Shown here: in pieces, positions 34,501 through 49,500 of the stretch
Numbering within the stretch: the stretch's first letter is position 1
Layout: each line of letters opens with the position of its first letter
Assembly: GCF_030463565.1 (NCBI RefSeq)
Contig: NC_134646.1
Coordinates: forward strand, 40,121,240 to 40,185,239
DNA: 64,000 nt
Reading direction: 5' to 3'
Source of the DNA: Pelecanus crispus
Lineage: Eukaryota > Chordata > Aves > Pelecaniformes > Pelecanidae
Notes under the pieces: generated by a model
Seen by the model: only the letters and a program-made list of their open reading frames with translations
Told to the model about the DNA's origin: nothing
Databases searched by the model: none
Made by a program: the position numbers and the translations under genes

Positions 34501-37500
34501 CCCAGAAACAGTAGATGTGACAAAATAGCTGGGGTCAGAGGGGCCAGAAAATGGAGTAATTGTTTTCATAAAAACAATTTATTTCTTGTTCCAGCATTTC
34601 AGTAATATTGAAGCTGCTGAGGACTTTTCCAAAGAGAATTCTTTGGATTAATACTGCTACAAACCTTGGTGAAATACCTGTTCCTTTAGGTATTCCTTCT
34701 GACACTAACAATCATGTGCTTTCATCTATAATCTACTTTGCACCTTAGTGATGTTCAGGGATAGCTTCTGAAGAGAAGACTCAGTTTTAAAGCCATGTGT
34801 TGTGTTTTATATTTGTCAACAGTTGTTTCTACTAAGTACACCCTTGATTAAGAGCACACTGTCATCTTGCATGCCGCTTAGGCAAAGTGTTGTAAGAAGA
34901 ATGTTCTTATGCTATCCTAATTATCAGTATTTGTTATGTGAAGGTTTCCATGGGTACACTTGTTAGGCAAAAGATGAGGAATGCAACTCTGTAGGATGGT
35001 GATTAACAGGCTTGCTAGAAAGAATAAGTGAGAAAAGGAGGACTTTGAATTGGGCACTTCTTGTGTAAAGGCAGCAAATGTGCCTGCACCTTTGCATGCA
35101 CTTCCAGTGATAGTGTCAGATTACTACTGATTTGACTAACAGGCATGGACCTGGTTGTTCACCTTTGCCTGTCATGAATCATCTCCTGTGTGTGCTCTGC
35201 CGCCGCTTCTTAATCTGCAGTTCTCCATTCTGCTTTGCCCTTATCTTAACAGTGCTCTCGCTGCCTTTCTTGCCTCACTCCGTTTGCCCTATTTGTATGC
35301 GTTTGTCACTCAAATACTGCAGCAATGTCATGTTTTTAGGTACAAGACTGAGGTCACAAGACAAACTTTGGCACAGACTGCAAGGCAAAGCATTCTTCTG
35401 AGGTACTGAGAGGACTGGCTTAGGAGTTTCAGTTATAGTGCCTGTGCCTTCCCCACTTCAGTTAGGGCAAGTATGGGTGCTTTTACATGACCAACAGCCA
35501 AAATACCTCTGTTCTGTCAGTCAGCACGCTTCCTGGATATTGGTGAGATTCTTAGAACTGTACTGATAAATGGGCATGAGGGTTTTACATCATACTTGCT
35601 GCTGTGACTCATGATTTTCCTTCCATAGACTGTCTGAAGTGAAACTTGAGCTGCATGTGATGTAGTTACTGAATCAGTATAGAGCTTTCTCTGCAGCATA
35701 TTCTGACCTCAATGCAATACACTTCGAATTTTCTCCTCCAAGGTGCTCAGTGGATTTTCACATGTGCTAATGAAATCAGCTGTATTAAGTAAACAGTTTG
35801 ACAATATATAATTACTATTCTAATAGAGGTGCTAACAGGCTGAATTTGGTATTAGCACTTTCAAATTAGAAAACTGAACACTTTACTGTAGTATGGTACT
35901 TTACATTTTATAATGAAGTCAGGAAATTTCTTACATAATAACTCCTAGCTTTTATTGTCCTTAAGTTTACTGACTTCTATGAAAGAAAACAGTGTCTGGA
36001 ATTAACTCAGTGCTCTGGATTTCTGTGCAGTCTTTGCACAGAATTCTGAATCTGGATATTATCCAACACCCAAAATTGCTCAACTTTTGGGCCTGGGTGT
36101 GTGAATGCATGGCTTCAGGGGTACAAATCTCAGTAGAGTACATTAGATGATGTTTTTGAAGGAAATATCAGAGAGAATGATGTACAAACTGTTGAATATA
36201 TAGTTCTAAGCAGGTTATTCTTAAATTATTATTCTTTCACTGAATGTGGATCACTTTACAGAATTTAATATAATGTTGTAATGTTAAAGCCCTCCCTGGT
36301 CTGGAAAAGGCAGTTAGGAAAGTTTTTTAAAATCTGCAACTCAAAGAAATTAGCTTATGTTAAGACAAATCTTTGTGTCTGTCTTCTGTGTTTCTACGTG
36401 CAGACACATGAACTCATCTAACTATTGCTGAACAGTTGAGTGCTTGTGTCTGTCATCTTTCCTTGCCTTTTCTTTCACGTTCCCACAAAATGAGCCTCTG
36501 AAATCTTCACGTTTAACGCGCTGCTCTCTAACTTGCATTTCAAAATGAGTTGTGCTTTTTAAGGCAAAACCTGCTCTAGGAAAGGTCATGGGCCTTTTGT
36601 TTCTGAAGTCCTGGCTTGTTTAACATGACTGGATTAAACAAGCTGGGCAGAGACCTGTTAAGCTGCCAGAAAGGAAGGTTTGTGACCTGTGATGCAGGCA
36701 CAAGGAAGAAGTGAGTTAGGTGCAGAAACCACTTTGCCCAGCCATACAGCAGCAGGGTTAGTCCATGTGTGTTAAGTTTCTAGTCCTGGCAAATGGCTGC
36801 AGTGGTGCAAGATGCTATTGCCTTCTCCCATGCTGTGCTGAAATTGATTTGCTGGACGTTTGTCACTTCCAGGGTAGTGTTGATAGAATACAGAGTGTTG
36901 GAGCCTTCCTCAGTCATGTCTGTGTAAAGGTCAGTGATATGTCTCTTGCAGTAGTTTGTGTTAAGCTGTCAGACTTCATGCAGAAATGGTTATGGAGGAC
37001 TCGTATCTTCTAGTCCGCAGCTGCGTTGAGAGGGCTGGAATAAAGAGCTGGGAATTGGTACCCACTTCAGTTTGCTTGGCAGACAACTGTAGTGACATAC
37101 ATCTGAGCTCTTACTTGGTCTTGGCTTTTAGCCTGGAGAAAGGTTGCTCTTACAGGGTACCTGGTAGAAACATCTTTAGGAGTGCCAAACTCTGCCTTAC
37201 CAACTGTTAAAAGAGCTTCTAAATAATATCAAGTTAGAGTTGGAAAGACTAATCCTCTCTGATTATAAAGATATTTATGACATCTGGCTGTGGATATACA
37301 GCATGCTTACTAACTGCTAACACCATTTCACATATGATTCCAAGTTCTAGAGTGATTAATACCTGATGGCTTCAGTATTTAGGAGACTTGAGTATATAAG
37401 TCAGGCATCCACTGTGGACTAGATCAGAGTACAGTTTAGTTTAGAAACCATTCAGGTACTAAATGTCTTATGTTCAGAAGTTCCTATCTTACAGATAGGA

Positions 37501-40500
37501 ATATGTTTGGGAACACTTTTGAATGGAAGTAGGAAAATAATGCATATTTGAAAACTAACTTTTTCTGTTTGTCACTTTACGGTGGCACTTGGTGACTGTA
37601 AAAGGCCTATGGATAGCTGGACTGGATAATGAGTCCAGGGGTAGGTATGCAATGGAGAGGAAAATGAGAACAGAACACTGTATTTTGTAGTGGACATGGA
37701 TTTTTTGAAACAATCAGTCAAGTCAATGAACCTGTGTATGCGTTGACACTACATCTGCCTGCTTTCCTTGTCTTTAAGCAAAAAACACCTAGGTGGAATA
37801 TCAAAGATGACTTGAACCTCTGAATTAAACTTTGTTTCCTGCTTAAATAAATAATTGTATATTTGTATTGAAATGTGATGATGTTGGGTGAACTAGAAAT
37901 CTGATTGAAACAGTGGCTTTTCATTTGCATTACTGAAGCACTAGAAGTTGGCTGGAGCATAGGCCTTATTAGAGTTGTGTCCTTGGGCCCTGTTTTGACT
38001 AGAAAAGAAAGTGAGAGTTTTGTTTGTTTTTAAATGAAGTTGTCCTGGATCTGTAATTGTTAAGAAGGCTCCTAGTGAGTCTGCTGTGATAGACTTCATC
38101 TCAGAATAAAGTCAGGTCCATTATAAAGGACTTTCTTATACAAAGTTTTACTGGGGAACACTGAAGGAGCTTGACCAATTCTTGCCTTCTCACGAGGAGA
38201 AAGGTTTCTAATTTGTCTAAATAAGTAATTACTGCACAAGCTTGCTATTGACATTTTAGAAATTGTGGTTTGTTTTTATCACTGACTTCTCAATGTGTGA
38301 AGCATTTTCCTATTGCATGACAAGTTTGCACTTTGCTGTTTTTTTCTGATTTTTTTTTTTTTTGTCCAGACATTTCATGATTGACAGACTGCTATTTGCC
38401 AGCCAAATGTTAGCATGTTACTGGGTGTGGTCAGCTGTAATTATGTATCAACCTGGCTGTATAAACTTTTAAGTCTAATATAATACCAGTATTTTTGAGA
38501 AAATGTTTAGGATCCTACGTAAGCAGTTAGAGCAGTTGGCCTGCTTTAAGCAAGAGGCTATTTCATAACTTAATGACTATTTATACATTCAAAGTCCTAC
38601 ACAATTGGTGGTAAACAGAACGTAACTCCCTTGCATAGTGTCTTGCAGTAAATTTAGGTTTGCCCACGCTGCAGGACTGTGGTTTGTTTGGTTTTGTGTG
38701 TAGTAGTTTTCATTGAGAAGGTATGGTATGAGTGATTTAACTGTCCTGATCTTCTGTATGGGATCCTAAGACATGGTTTCTCCTTCCCTTTCCAGTGAAA
38801 CTTGAAAGTAAATGTAAGTACGCCTTCAAGATTCACTGCTAGTTACTGGAAAGCTACCTTCAATGCTGTCTACAAGAGAGGGTTAAAGAAAGTGTTTTGG
38901 ATGGAATAGACAAATTATCATAACAACAAGAGGAGCAAAACATATTTTTGGCTATAACTAGTGAAAAATGCCGGAGCTGACATTATATCCGTCTGTGTTA
39001 TCACTTCATTCAATCTAAGTCAGGATTTCCTGGCATTCATCTAGACAGAGGCAGTGGACTTTGCTGTTCATGCTATAGTAACTTTTGGGTGATCAAGCAT
39101 GGCTTCTTGTGTGTGTGTTCTTTCACATATCCTTGCCAGTTGGGAAAATCGGTAAATTTTCATAAATATTCAACATACTTAGTTTTTCTTCATTCCCTTC
39201 CTGATTATTGCAGACTAACTTTTCAGATAAATCTCTATTTTAAAAGAATCCAAAACTGTCTTGCTCTTACAACAGTTTAACGTAACCATTTACAGAGTGC
39301 TCACCAATATTATGTTAGCTGATCAAAAAAACTGGGCTGCTTCAGCTCTCAGCACTGCTAGAGAGCCACATCTGATATCTTTGATTTCATATATTATGAA
39401 GTTGGGAGGATGCACCTAGAACCAGGTAACTTTTAATTTTTTTTAGTGAAATCATACTGCTGAATATGCACTCTTGGGTTAGTTGAAACTGACCCCTTCT
39501 GAATCAGTTTGCCTTGGAAGAAGGTCATGGGGTAGCACTTGCCTCAAGCCCTGCTTGAGAGCATTGCCTTGTGCGGTGGGAGTGTATGTTCAGAACAGGG
39601 ATGAGGAGGGTATTTGCAATGCTTTCCGCACGCCTGGAGAGAATACCCTAAACTTGGCTGTAAAGTTTGTAAGAGAATGCCATGTCCTCTGAAGTTTACA
39701 AAGCCTTCTTGCGAATGTAGCCTTTTCATAGCAGAAGTGGAGGAAATTTGTAATGAAATTGTTTCTTTTAATAAGTGGGTGTTTTTAGTTACTTTGAGTG
39801 AAGGTGTTTGTTTTCGTAAAAGGACTATTTTTCAGCTAACTAGAAAAAATGGGGGGGGGGGAGGGCGGGGGGAGAGGTGTTGAACAGCAGTGGTGTTCAC
39901 ATCTCTATCAGTTGGCATTAAGATGTATTTACTTATGTCTAATAAATAATATCGTTTCTTGGTCATATTGTTTTGTTTTCATATTCTAAAACTGCTCCTT
40001 TGAAGAGAGGCTTAAAAGCTGCATACAGAATTTTTCTTATGAAATAAAAGAAAATTTAAAAAGCAGGGCTTTATGGAAGAGGGAGAAGGAACAGGAAAGA
40101 GTAGGCAACCAAACCCATGCCTCAGGATACCACCCCTAAGGTGTGGTGGTAACATCTGCACTGGCTGCTTATTTACATAGGAGATACTAAGGTCTGAGAT
40201 CCGTCAGTACTTTCATACAGTGTTGAAATGCAACAAGAGCTGGTACAGTGTTATAAATGCCAGATTCTGCCTTGCGTTATTGCTCAAAATTCTCCTTCAG
40301 ATGTGCAATGTGTAGTTCTTCCTTCTGTTCAAGAGAAGGGTGGGGAAAGGCAGAGGCAGTAAAGCTGGTAGGATAAGAGATTTCTATTCATCTCATTTTC
40401 TGGCAGAGGCAGTTCTCAGACGTGCCTTGGCAGTGTCTGTATTCAGTAGCTGTGTTCCTGGACGCTGGCCCAGTCACATGGTGCTGCTGGAACAAGTGAC

Positions 40501-43500
40501 ATGGGAATGATGCATTAGCTGAGACCCAGCACTGCGTGCTGGAGGAGGTGGGGTGGCCCTGCCGGCCAGGCGGCCTGCGCCCAGTGCTCAGCAGAGACGC
40601 TGGACTGAGCACTGCTTGCTCCTGTCCAGCTGCTGCCGTTTGGCTCAATCTGTTTGGCTCCAGTGAAAGCTGGAAGTTGGTTACTGGAGGTGCCTTTAAA
40701 AAGATAAAGAGGGGGGGAAAAAAAAACCCAAACCCTAAATTAAAAATTAACAAACTTTAAGTTCTCTGAAATGATAAAGATTATTACTATGAAACAACTT
40801 CTGCAAAATATTTGACTTAATTTAGATAACTGAGCTCTCCTAGCTGTTAGAAGCTATGGTTAGAGGTTAGGGGGGAAAGTGGGATGGAAGGAGGAAAGTT
40901 TATTAAGACTAAATAAGGCTTTCTGTACTGAGGAAAGGGCTAGGTGATGGATCTAGGGTGCTAACCTTATTGCACACTCTACCTTTCTTTGTTTAAAGTC
41001 CTAGTTTAACAAAAATACACACTTTTCTTAATGGTAAAACACAATTAAATATATGCACTTTTTCATGCAATTACAAGTCTTGAGCTCTTCTCTTTGCTAA
41101 TGAGGAATTCCATTTCTGGGGCTAGCAACTGAGAGCACTGTCTGTGCTGTTTGTGGTACTACTTCAAACGCATTGTTCTTACTGGGTTTTTTGTTTGGTT
41201 AGGGTTGTTTTGGGTTTTTTTTACATTATCACTGAGATGCTGTATGAAACCTAGCTGCCAAACTTCTGACTTGTAGATAAGCCAATGAACAGTGAATCCA
41301 AACGTACGGAAGTTGGCCGAGTTGTGAAACAGTGGTTTAATAGGCTGTTCTTGATGTTTGTGGAAAGCTGATGTGTGCAATTTATGGTGACTTTAACTTG
41401 TATAGATCTGTTTGTTAGCTTCTATCAGGTGTGTGTGTGGGTTTTGTGGTCATTTTCTGTGTGTGCATGTGACGGTATTGCTTTCTAGCAACAAAGATGA
41501 TGAAAAATGCTTCCAATCTTGCAAAAATCGAGTACATTCTCGTCCCCTAAGCATGGAGTCTGTGGAGTTCTAGCTTTTCAGTGAACAAATATGTCCAGTG
41601 TTGTTTTGCTTTTCATACAGTAACGTACAGAATTATCTTTAAAAAAAGTAACCTTTCTGTACAGTGATCTGATATAGAGAACTTTACTTTTTTGCTCTGC
41701 CAGAACTCTTTCTACAGGAAAACCTGAACAGAGAGAGAGGAGTGCTGCAAATAACACGTTCCTTCACTTGTTGCATGACTAATCTGCAACGTATCCCGCC
41801 TAACTTGTGTGAAACTAGTAACTATGTATCATGCTTGAACAAGGTGGTTCATCTGAGGTTACTAGTGCTTTACCATATTAGGACTACTTTAAATCATTGT
41901 GGAAAAAGAATGTGGTGTGGCGTCAGTACAACTCTTCCATGTCTAAGGTTTTAAAAAGAGGAGGAGCAATGCAGGGTAAATACGTCAAATTGGGAGGGAG
42001 GGAACCCACATCTTCTACATAAGCTATTCAACAGACTGAAAGAGGGAAATTCATAATTAAGCAATCCAAAATAGATTCCACTTCACCTTTAAACATGTGT
42101 TTTGGCACTCATCCTGAATGTCTGGGTCGTAGGCATTTTTTGTGTATCAATTTTGCTAAGTGTATGTTTTGCAAAAACAAATGCTTACTGAAACAGTGTG
42201 TATGATTCAAACTTTCTGTTTTCCTATACTTCTCTAGCCTGCTTCTAAAAGCTCTTTGGAAAAATAAAACCTTACTAGGGGCTCTGCAAATATTCTGTTA
42301 GATTTGAAAACAGTGCTTAAGTTTCAGTGGACAGCTATAACTTCTACAGAAAATTATTCTTAATTAGATAACTCCATCATATATTTGTCCTCTTTCCCCC
42401 ACCCCAAATTTTAATGCTAAAATATTACCTTGAGTTGAAATCATTTAGACAGTTGTCTTGCAGTGGAGATGAAGGACAGGAAATGACCTACAAACAGAGC
42501 AGGTGACATGCTGTCATATAGCCTAGAAAAAGAGTGATTAAACTCTGCTTCCCAGAGGACTATATCTAGAGGGCAGGACACTGTCTTCCATTTTCTGTAT
42601 TATCTACTCCTTGGACACAGGGTGTTTTCCATGTGTGGGTTTGCATTTCTTTCAGAAACTGTTCTGTGGATTTTTTGGTGGTAATTCCCTAGGTATTTTG
42701 GGATTTGTAGTATTCTACAGATGACCTCATCTACAGATGAGGTAGTGTGGTGAAGCACGTCTATTTAGTGAGCTTACAGGAGTTCCTAGTTCTAGTCTCA
42801 AATGTGAATCCAATACTGTGGTCATTTAACTGAATGTTTCAGAATTTTGTTTTAGGTTTTACTTGGGGAAAAAGATAGGACAGAAGTGAATGCTATCAGT
42901 GGCTGATCTTGGTCTAAGTGTAGGAACCTGACCATCAGTTGCTTGTTTCATTCGCACTTCAAAGGTGAACTAGGAACACAATGTTTAAAGTAGTCCTCCT
43001 CAATGAGGTGAGGGCTAGGAGCTGGCCTCTCCTAGATCGTTTGAATAACCTGTGAACAGGCCAAAGCTTTTCACTTGTTTTCTTCACTTTGGAGGAGGAG
43101 TAGGTGTGATCTAGTACTTGTCACTACTCTGGGAATTGAAACTGAGCCCTTTTTTTTTTTTTTATTGCTATAGGCTTCCCTCTGCGACTGAGCAAGTTGT
43201 TGAACCTAACCTTGCTCTAGTTTTCCTGCTTGACTTTTGTCCAGTGTTTAGAGGTTGGGGTTTACTGAGATTACAAAATCCTTTTAAGAAAGGTGCTGTG
43301 CTATTTAGCATGTAGCACGTAGCACTGGGTTTTGAAATCTTACTGTGTTTTCTAATTCTACTGCTGTATTTCTGGGTGACCATTAGCAAAGTTATTTTCC
43401 ATTTTTCATCTGGAAGAGAACTAGCACTATGGCTGTTATCTTATGTCTAAAACTTTACTGATGGGGAGAAAGCTATGTAAGACATGAATTATGAGCAGAC

Positions 43501-46500
43501 ATGTATGGATAACTTTTTTTAAAGCAGGGATGGGGAAGAGGACTTTGTTTTGCAGTGGAATAACCTGAGCCTGAACAAAATGTCAGGTTCCTTCATTCTG
43601 TTTAAAAACTTGAATTTTTTTGGTCAGAAGTATTTTATTAGATATTTTTGTCATCATTACTGCCATTAAATTATTTTAATAGGCACATGACTATAAATTC
43701 TCATCAACTTGATGTCTGTGACTAACTTTTTTTGGTTGTTGTTTTCCCTTCTACTCTTTTAAAAAGCTTTTCAAAATAGTAGTTTCAGATTCTTGGCCAA
43801 GTGTGAATACTATTTGTCCTTAAAAGTAAAAGCATTGCAGTGCAGAATATCTAGTGTGTTTCTTGGTGTTGGTCTTTTTTTTTTTTTTCTTTTTAAGTGA
43901 TAACCATATGGCAATGATGACAGATTCTTATTTGCTCCTAAGCTATATGAGGTTGCTAGGGGTTGTCAGATGACAATTGCTCACATGAGAGCCATTAACA
44001 GGGTGTTGTAGCCAGTGTTAGAACAACCTTGCAACTAAGGGCGAGTCACTGCAAAAGCAACTATGCTTTTTTTTTTTTTAAGAGGCCATATGGTTCAGTC
44101 TTGTGACTACATAATTGCCAGCTACCTAATCACATACCAGGAAACAAACATAGTTAAAGTCAATATTAGCTGTTGTATCTGCTACAGCTTTGTGCCAGGC
44201 TTGGTAGAAAAAACTCTAACAGCAGCAAGAGCAAGTCTACGATGGCTTCTGAAACTTGAAAGTCATGCCTACTCCTCTGTCTGGAATAATTGCAGCGGTA
44301 CATTAGCTACAGCTGTCTTTCTGCATTAATGGCTTATAGAATATATGAAGAACTCTTTGCCTTTTTTTCCCCTAACAGGAAATTCAGCAGACTGTGTTCC
44401 TGTATAGGGAAGAAAGCTGGTGGTAAACTACCATTGTTAATGGTTGATCTATAGTAAAGAAATCCGCTTGAGGCTGTGTCTCTTCAGTGGGTGTTTAGTT
44501 TCTTTGAGGGAGCTTTACAAGAGGATTTGTAGCAAAAGAAAATGTGTGGGGGTACACCAAAAGCTACAAATGGCACAGGGGGACAAATAGAAAGAGCAAG
44601 AAACAACAACGATGTACCGCTTGGAAATAATCTCTCTTGTACCAAATTGGATGAAAGGATTAGCAAATCTTTGAGAGACCAAAGTGTCAGCTGTGTGAGC
44701 AAAGTGACTAGACTGCTGCAAAACAGGTATGCATGTAACTTTTTTGACATATATATGATTTTTGACAGAGAATGGACATTTTTAGTTGATATTAGATTTA
44801 TAACCATGTACCCAAAAGGCTATTTTGTAAATAACTGGAAAAGTTCTATTAGAAGCTTATTCTTGCTGATGATGGTGACTGATACTCCAGAAAGTCTTCC
44901 TTGTTGTTTGAAGCTGAATCTACATTCTGGACTCCGATGTGTAAGATTTATGTATATGCAAACTGAGGAGCAAAGGATAATTGCCTTTCTTTTCAGTTAA
45001 GGTTAAATAATCTTACCTTCTCTTTCCAGTTTTCTAATAAGTTTCCCCTCTCTTGTTTTTTTGCCACCTGTGTTAGTGGGTCAAGTAGTAATAGTTTGCA
45101 GAGCAGACAGGAGAGAATGCTGTGACATGGGGGAAGAATGGAGAAGGGAACCCTCTGCTTTACTTGTAAATGACCTCTAGATCAAACATTACATCAAAGT
45201 AATCTGTAGCATAAATAGTGTTTCTTTGACTTCTTTGTGGTGTCTTTGTCAAGTGCATGCCAGCATGTCTCCAACGTCTGAGTCTCTACTGCTATGTAAC
45301 AGTGCTGTAAATACAGTTCAGAGCAGCCTTTTCCAAATTCTAACACCCAAGGATGTTAGAATAAATATTCTACATTCAGGATTGCTGATCTAAGAAGCAG
45401 AAAAATATAGATAGATATATTAGGTATATATATGTTTCAGCCTTTTTATTTCTCTAGCCTATAGATGTTGCACTGAAGTAGTGAGTGGTTAGTCACTTTC
45501 AAAAATGTTTTAAGGTCAGCTGAGTTAGTTTTTTGAATATAAGTAAATAGGTCACTCCTCAGTTATTGCATGCATGCTGATTATTATAAAGGTGAACCAA
45601 AAGCTTTCTTTGTAAAGATCAGGATTTGGAGATCTATGTTAACTGAAAATACTGATTCAGGGCAGAACGCGGCAAAATTTTTGCAGCTTTTTTCCAGAAA
45701 CAAATGAGTCTGCTTTCCCCTAAGTGAGAGAGATCTCCTTGCCTCCATGTCCCCTATCTGTAATGGAAGAAATATTGAACAAGCCAAAGGAAAGTAGCTT
45801 ATATGCCAATGTAAGAGAAAATAAAGCAAACTTAAGCTTAATATGGAATCTGGGGAGAAAACTTGCCAGAATATCTGTAAGCTGTTCCAAACTTGTGGCT
45901 TGCTTTCAGGAAAAAAAATTACCTGTAGTGTTTTAGTATCTGTAGTAGACCTGGTTTTCCTGCTGTATGAACATAGACAGCTTGGTTTTGTTTATTTGTT
46001 TGACCTGAAGGTGATGTTTTTTAGTTCTAGCATCTTCCAGATACAGGAAAGATCTGCTCTGAATGTGAGGCTAAAGTAAGTTGAGCTCTTCAAACAGACT
46101 GCTGATGCTGAAGGGAGTAATCACATTGCCTCTTCTTCCTTTGCTTTCTGGCATCGTGCTCTTGTCCTTTTTCCCCTTGTGCTGGCATTGGCCCTTCCAG
46201 TCCTTCTGGAACTGGCTCCCCTTAGGGAGTCAGTTCAGCTCACTAAGCAGGCAGAAAACTGACTCGGGAACAAGAAAACCCAATTAACATTCTAAATAGC
46301 CTCAATACTTATTTGAAGTGTATAGGGAATGTTTTCTTTGTGTCCTTTCCTAAATGTATATAGCTCCATGGATGAAGTGAGTTAGTGTAACTCGTGCTGC
46401 CACCAAGAGGTGGAGGTTCCATTGCCTTCTACTTCTTCCTTTTTCCAGCGATGTTTCTGATCCACTTTCATTTGCTGGGACAGACTACTGCTGCTGCTGC

Positions 46501-49500
46501 AGAGAATTCGGTTAGTTTACAGAAAGGTCCAGCAATTACCAGAACAGACATGAGTAATAGGAAGGGTCATGTAGTTACAAAAAGGGGAGAAAGGATATAT
46601 GGGGCTCTTATTTTTGTGGTCAAATGAGAAAACATTATGTTTGGTTAAAATAGCCACGTTTAACCTGAAATATGAACATCTGCACAAGCTCATATTAATT
46701 CAGCCAGTTTTTAAGAATATGCAGGACCTGGGATAATGCATTGTTTTTAAGCCAAAGGGAAACATTTCAGTTAGCTGTCAGTCTCTTCACTCCCTTACCT
46801 TTCTAGGGTGTAATGTTATCAGAAGCCTGCCTGTTTTGTCATTTTGCAGTACATTGACACTCGGGTGGCTTAAAAAAAACCCTACTATAATTTTATTCAT
46901 TTTATTTGTAACATTTGTTTTATAAGTCATTTAGCAATATGTATTCCTTCAGCATGGATCTTTTGTCATTCTATTAAGTAGTTCTTGAACAGGAATTGAA
47001 CCTGTAAGGTCTTTCTTGTATAAGCAGAATGAGAAGATTTTTATATAAACAGGGCTAAGGCAAATGATGTTTCATTTAGTGTTTAACAAAACTTATTTTT
47101 GAAGGCTTTTTCTAAGCTGACTGAAAGAAGCAACAGTTTTTATCCAAAAGTAGTGATTGTAGCACATTCATAAGAAATATGAAGCTTAACCTGGGGACTA
47201 CCTAGTTTTGTTATCAGAAGCAATACTTTCAGTAGTAGGTACATACGCAGAACTACTTGTATTATATAATTCTTGCATAGCTTCCTTCAGTATTTATATA
47301 TGGTTGGGTAAGCTGTTTTAGACAGAAACAGAGAAAAAGGAATCAATCAACAGTGTGCCAGTTTAGACTTTACCAAATGAGGATAAGGAAAACAACTGAG
47401 TGTTGAGACATAAAGTAGGAGAGTATTGGGAGTGGTGGTGAAGGGCTAGAAGGGCACTTTGGATATAAAAAAAGAAAAATCAATATTTGTTATAATTGGA
47501 CATGGAGTAGACTGTTAAATCTGATAATGTGGTGCAGCTGGAAAATAAGGGGCTTTTTGTAAGCATGTTGAAGGTTTGCTTTCTACTCCAGAAGTGGAAG
47601 AATTAATAATTTTGTTACAGAATTGTCAATGAAAAATAGAAAATTCAGTCTAATAATGTACAAATTCTGGTGCAAGCTTTTCACATAACACTTTCAGAAT
47701 CTTCTATTTCCCCATTCTCTACCTATCTCCCACAGATGAATCTTGAGGATTTTTTTGTTGCCTTAAAGTTAACATTAGTTCATATTGTGGCCTTGGAGGG
47801 GGAGGGCAAAGAGTCTGTTATCTCCCTCACTATTTATTTTTGGAGGATAGAAATTTATATCCCTTGGTCAAAGTTGGTGGTTGTAATAGATTAGTGAATT
47901 AACAAATAATTGGGTGAGGTGAACCTGTATGCATATAGGTTGCCTGTGAGCATGGGAGCCTTTTTTCCTTAGGAGAAAACAGGCTAAAATTTCTGTTGCC
48001 TATTTCAGATATTTTGGTCTTACTTTTTAGAAACAACTGATGGAAGAGTGAAGGGGGTTTTTCTTCTTCTTAGTCAAACCCTTACGCTATTATTTTCTAA
48101 CATCTAAGGGAAATGTTAAGCTATACAATGCAAAAGTGTGGTGGATTTTTTTTTTTCCATGAACTGATATTTTGTGTAAGAGAATCTTACCTCTTTTTCA
48201 AAAACTATATGTGAAGAAACAAAAAGCACATGCCTTTCAGCATTGCTAAATAAGAAGCTGATATAAAGATAAGTAAGTAATAGTTTGGGGTTTTGGCTTA
48301 TATGCATGTAAAAACAGAGTTGACCAATAAGTCTGTGTACTGTCTGTATTCTTCAACACTCTGGCTTTAGGAAATGATTGAATACTCCTGCTGTCCCTGT
48401 TTTGGGGGCTGTATGTTATATAAGCTGGCTTAAACAATAAAGGGTGGAAGTACTGTAAGCAGTCTGCTCATCAGCTTTTGTGACTGGGAAAAACATCCTG
48501 ATCATCTGACTAGTCTTGGGCCTGGTGCTACATTCCATGTTGAACTAATGAGACTATGGGTTTATATGTCTCTATAACTTGCCTGTAGATATGCTTGATC
48601 TTATTGAATGATGTTTTAGTAGGATGGATCTCTTCTGTAATGGGTAGGACTGCTGCAGGAACTTCTTCTGTGTTCTGGGTAATTCAAAGCCTGAAAGCAA
48701 AGACTTCTTAACATAAGTTTTATATTTGGTTAGTACTGTAAGAAGCATTATCTGAAGTTACTTCCCTAGATTTGGTCTATTAGTCATATAAAGCTCTATG
48801 ATAGATTTTATGTAACTTCTTAGCTTGTTGCTGTCTGGTACTAGAATCTGTTTGAAGTTCTGAAAGATGGCAGCAATCTTTCATTCTAGCGTGCTATGTG
48901 GAAAAGGCACCTCAGCAGCCTGTTAAATTGGCTTGTACTTAAGCATTTGTTATAAAACCCAGTTCACATCTTACACAGAACTTGGCACTGCACAAACAAC
49001 ATGAAGTTTGCTTTAGTGCAGAATGTGGGAGTTCACCTGTTCATAAGGAAACCTAAATTCATGCAAGCAAGTATTGAGTGAGCATGCTTTTAGCATCAGT
49101 GGGCAGATGCAGGGCTGGATTGGCTCAATCTGTGCCTGAAATGAATCTGTCTCAGTTTAGGCTTGCAGTCCTGTGGTCTGAAATACAGATCCTGCTATGC
49201 CAGTCCTGGAGATAAATAAGGCTTTGCTCTTGCCTACAATTTAAATCAGGGCCATAGAGATGTACCTTTTTGTTTGTTTGTTTTTGTTAAAAGGAGGGAA
49301 GACCTGTGGCCTTTTTGAGAAAGCAGCATAGTTATTTCAGGTATTGTCTATTGCAGAAAGTGTGCAAGTAAATAGGTAGCTGTATAACTGAAGAGGTATC
49401 AGAGTATCTGGTACTGAAGAGCATCAGATTCATGTGGCAGACTAGAATGAAGTCTGATGGCTCTGACTTCTCTTGCATTCTGTATAACTGGATTTTGTGA

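Noticed and set aside
41185-41222. T/G-rich stretches (also near 32401-32452 and 61098-61140) considered as telomere-like repeats
   Set aside because: There is no regular TTAGGG unit. They are irregular low-complexity T and G runs, common in such introns.
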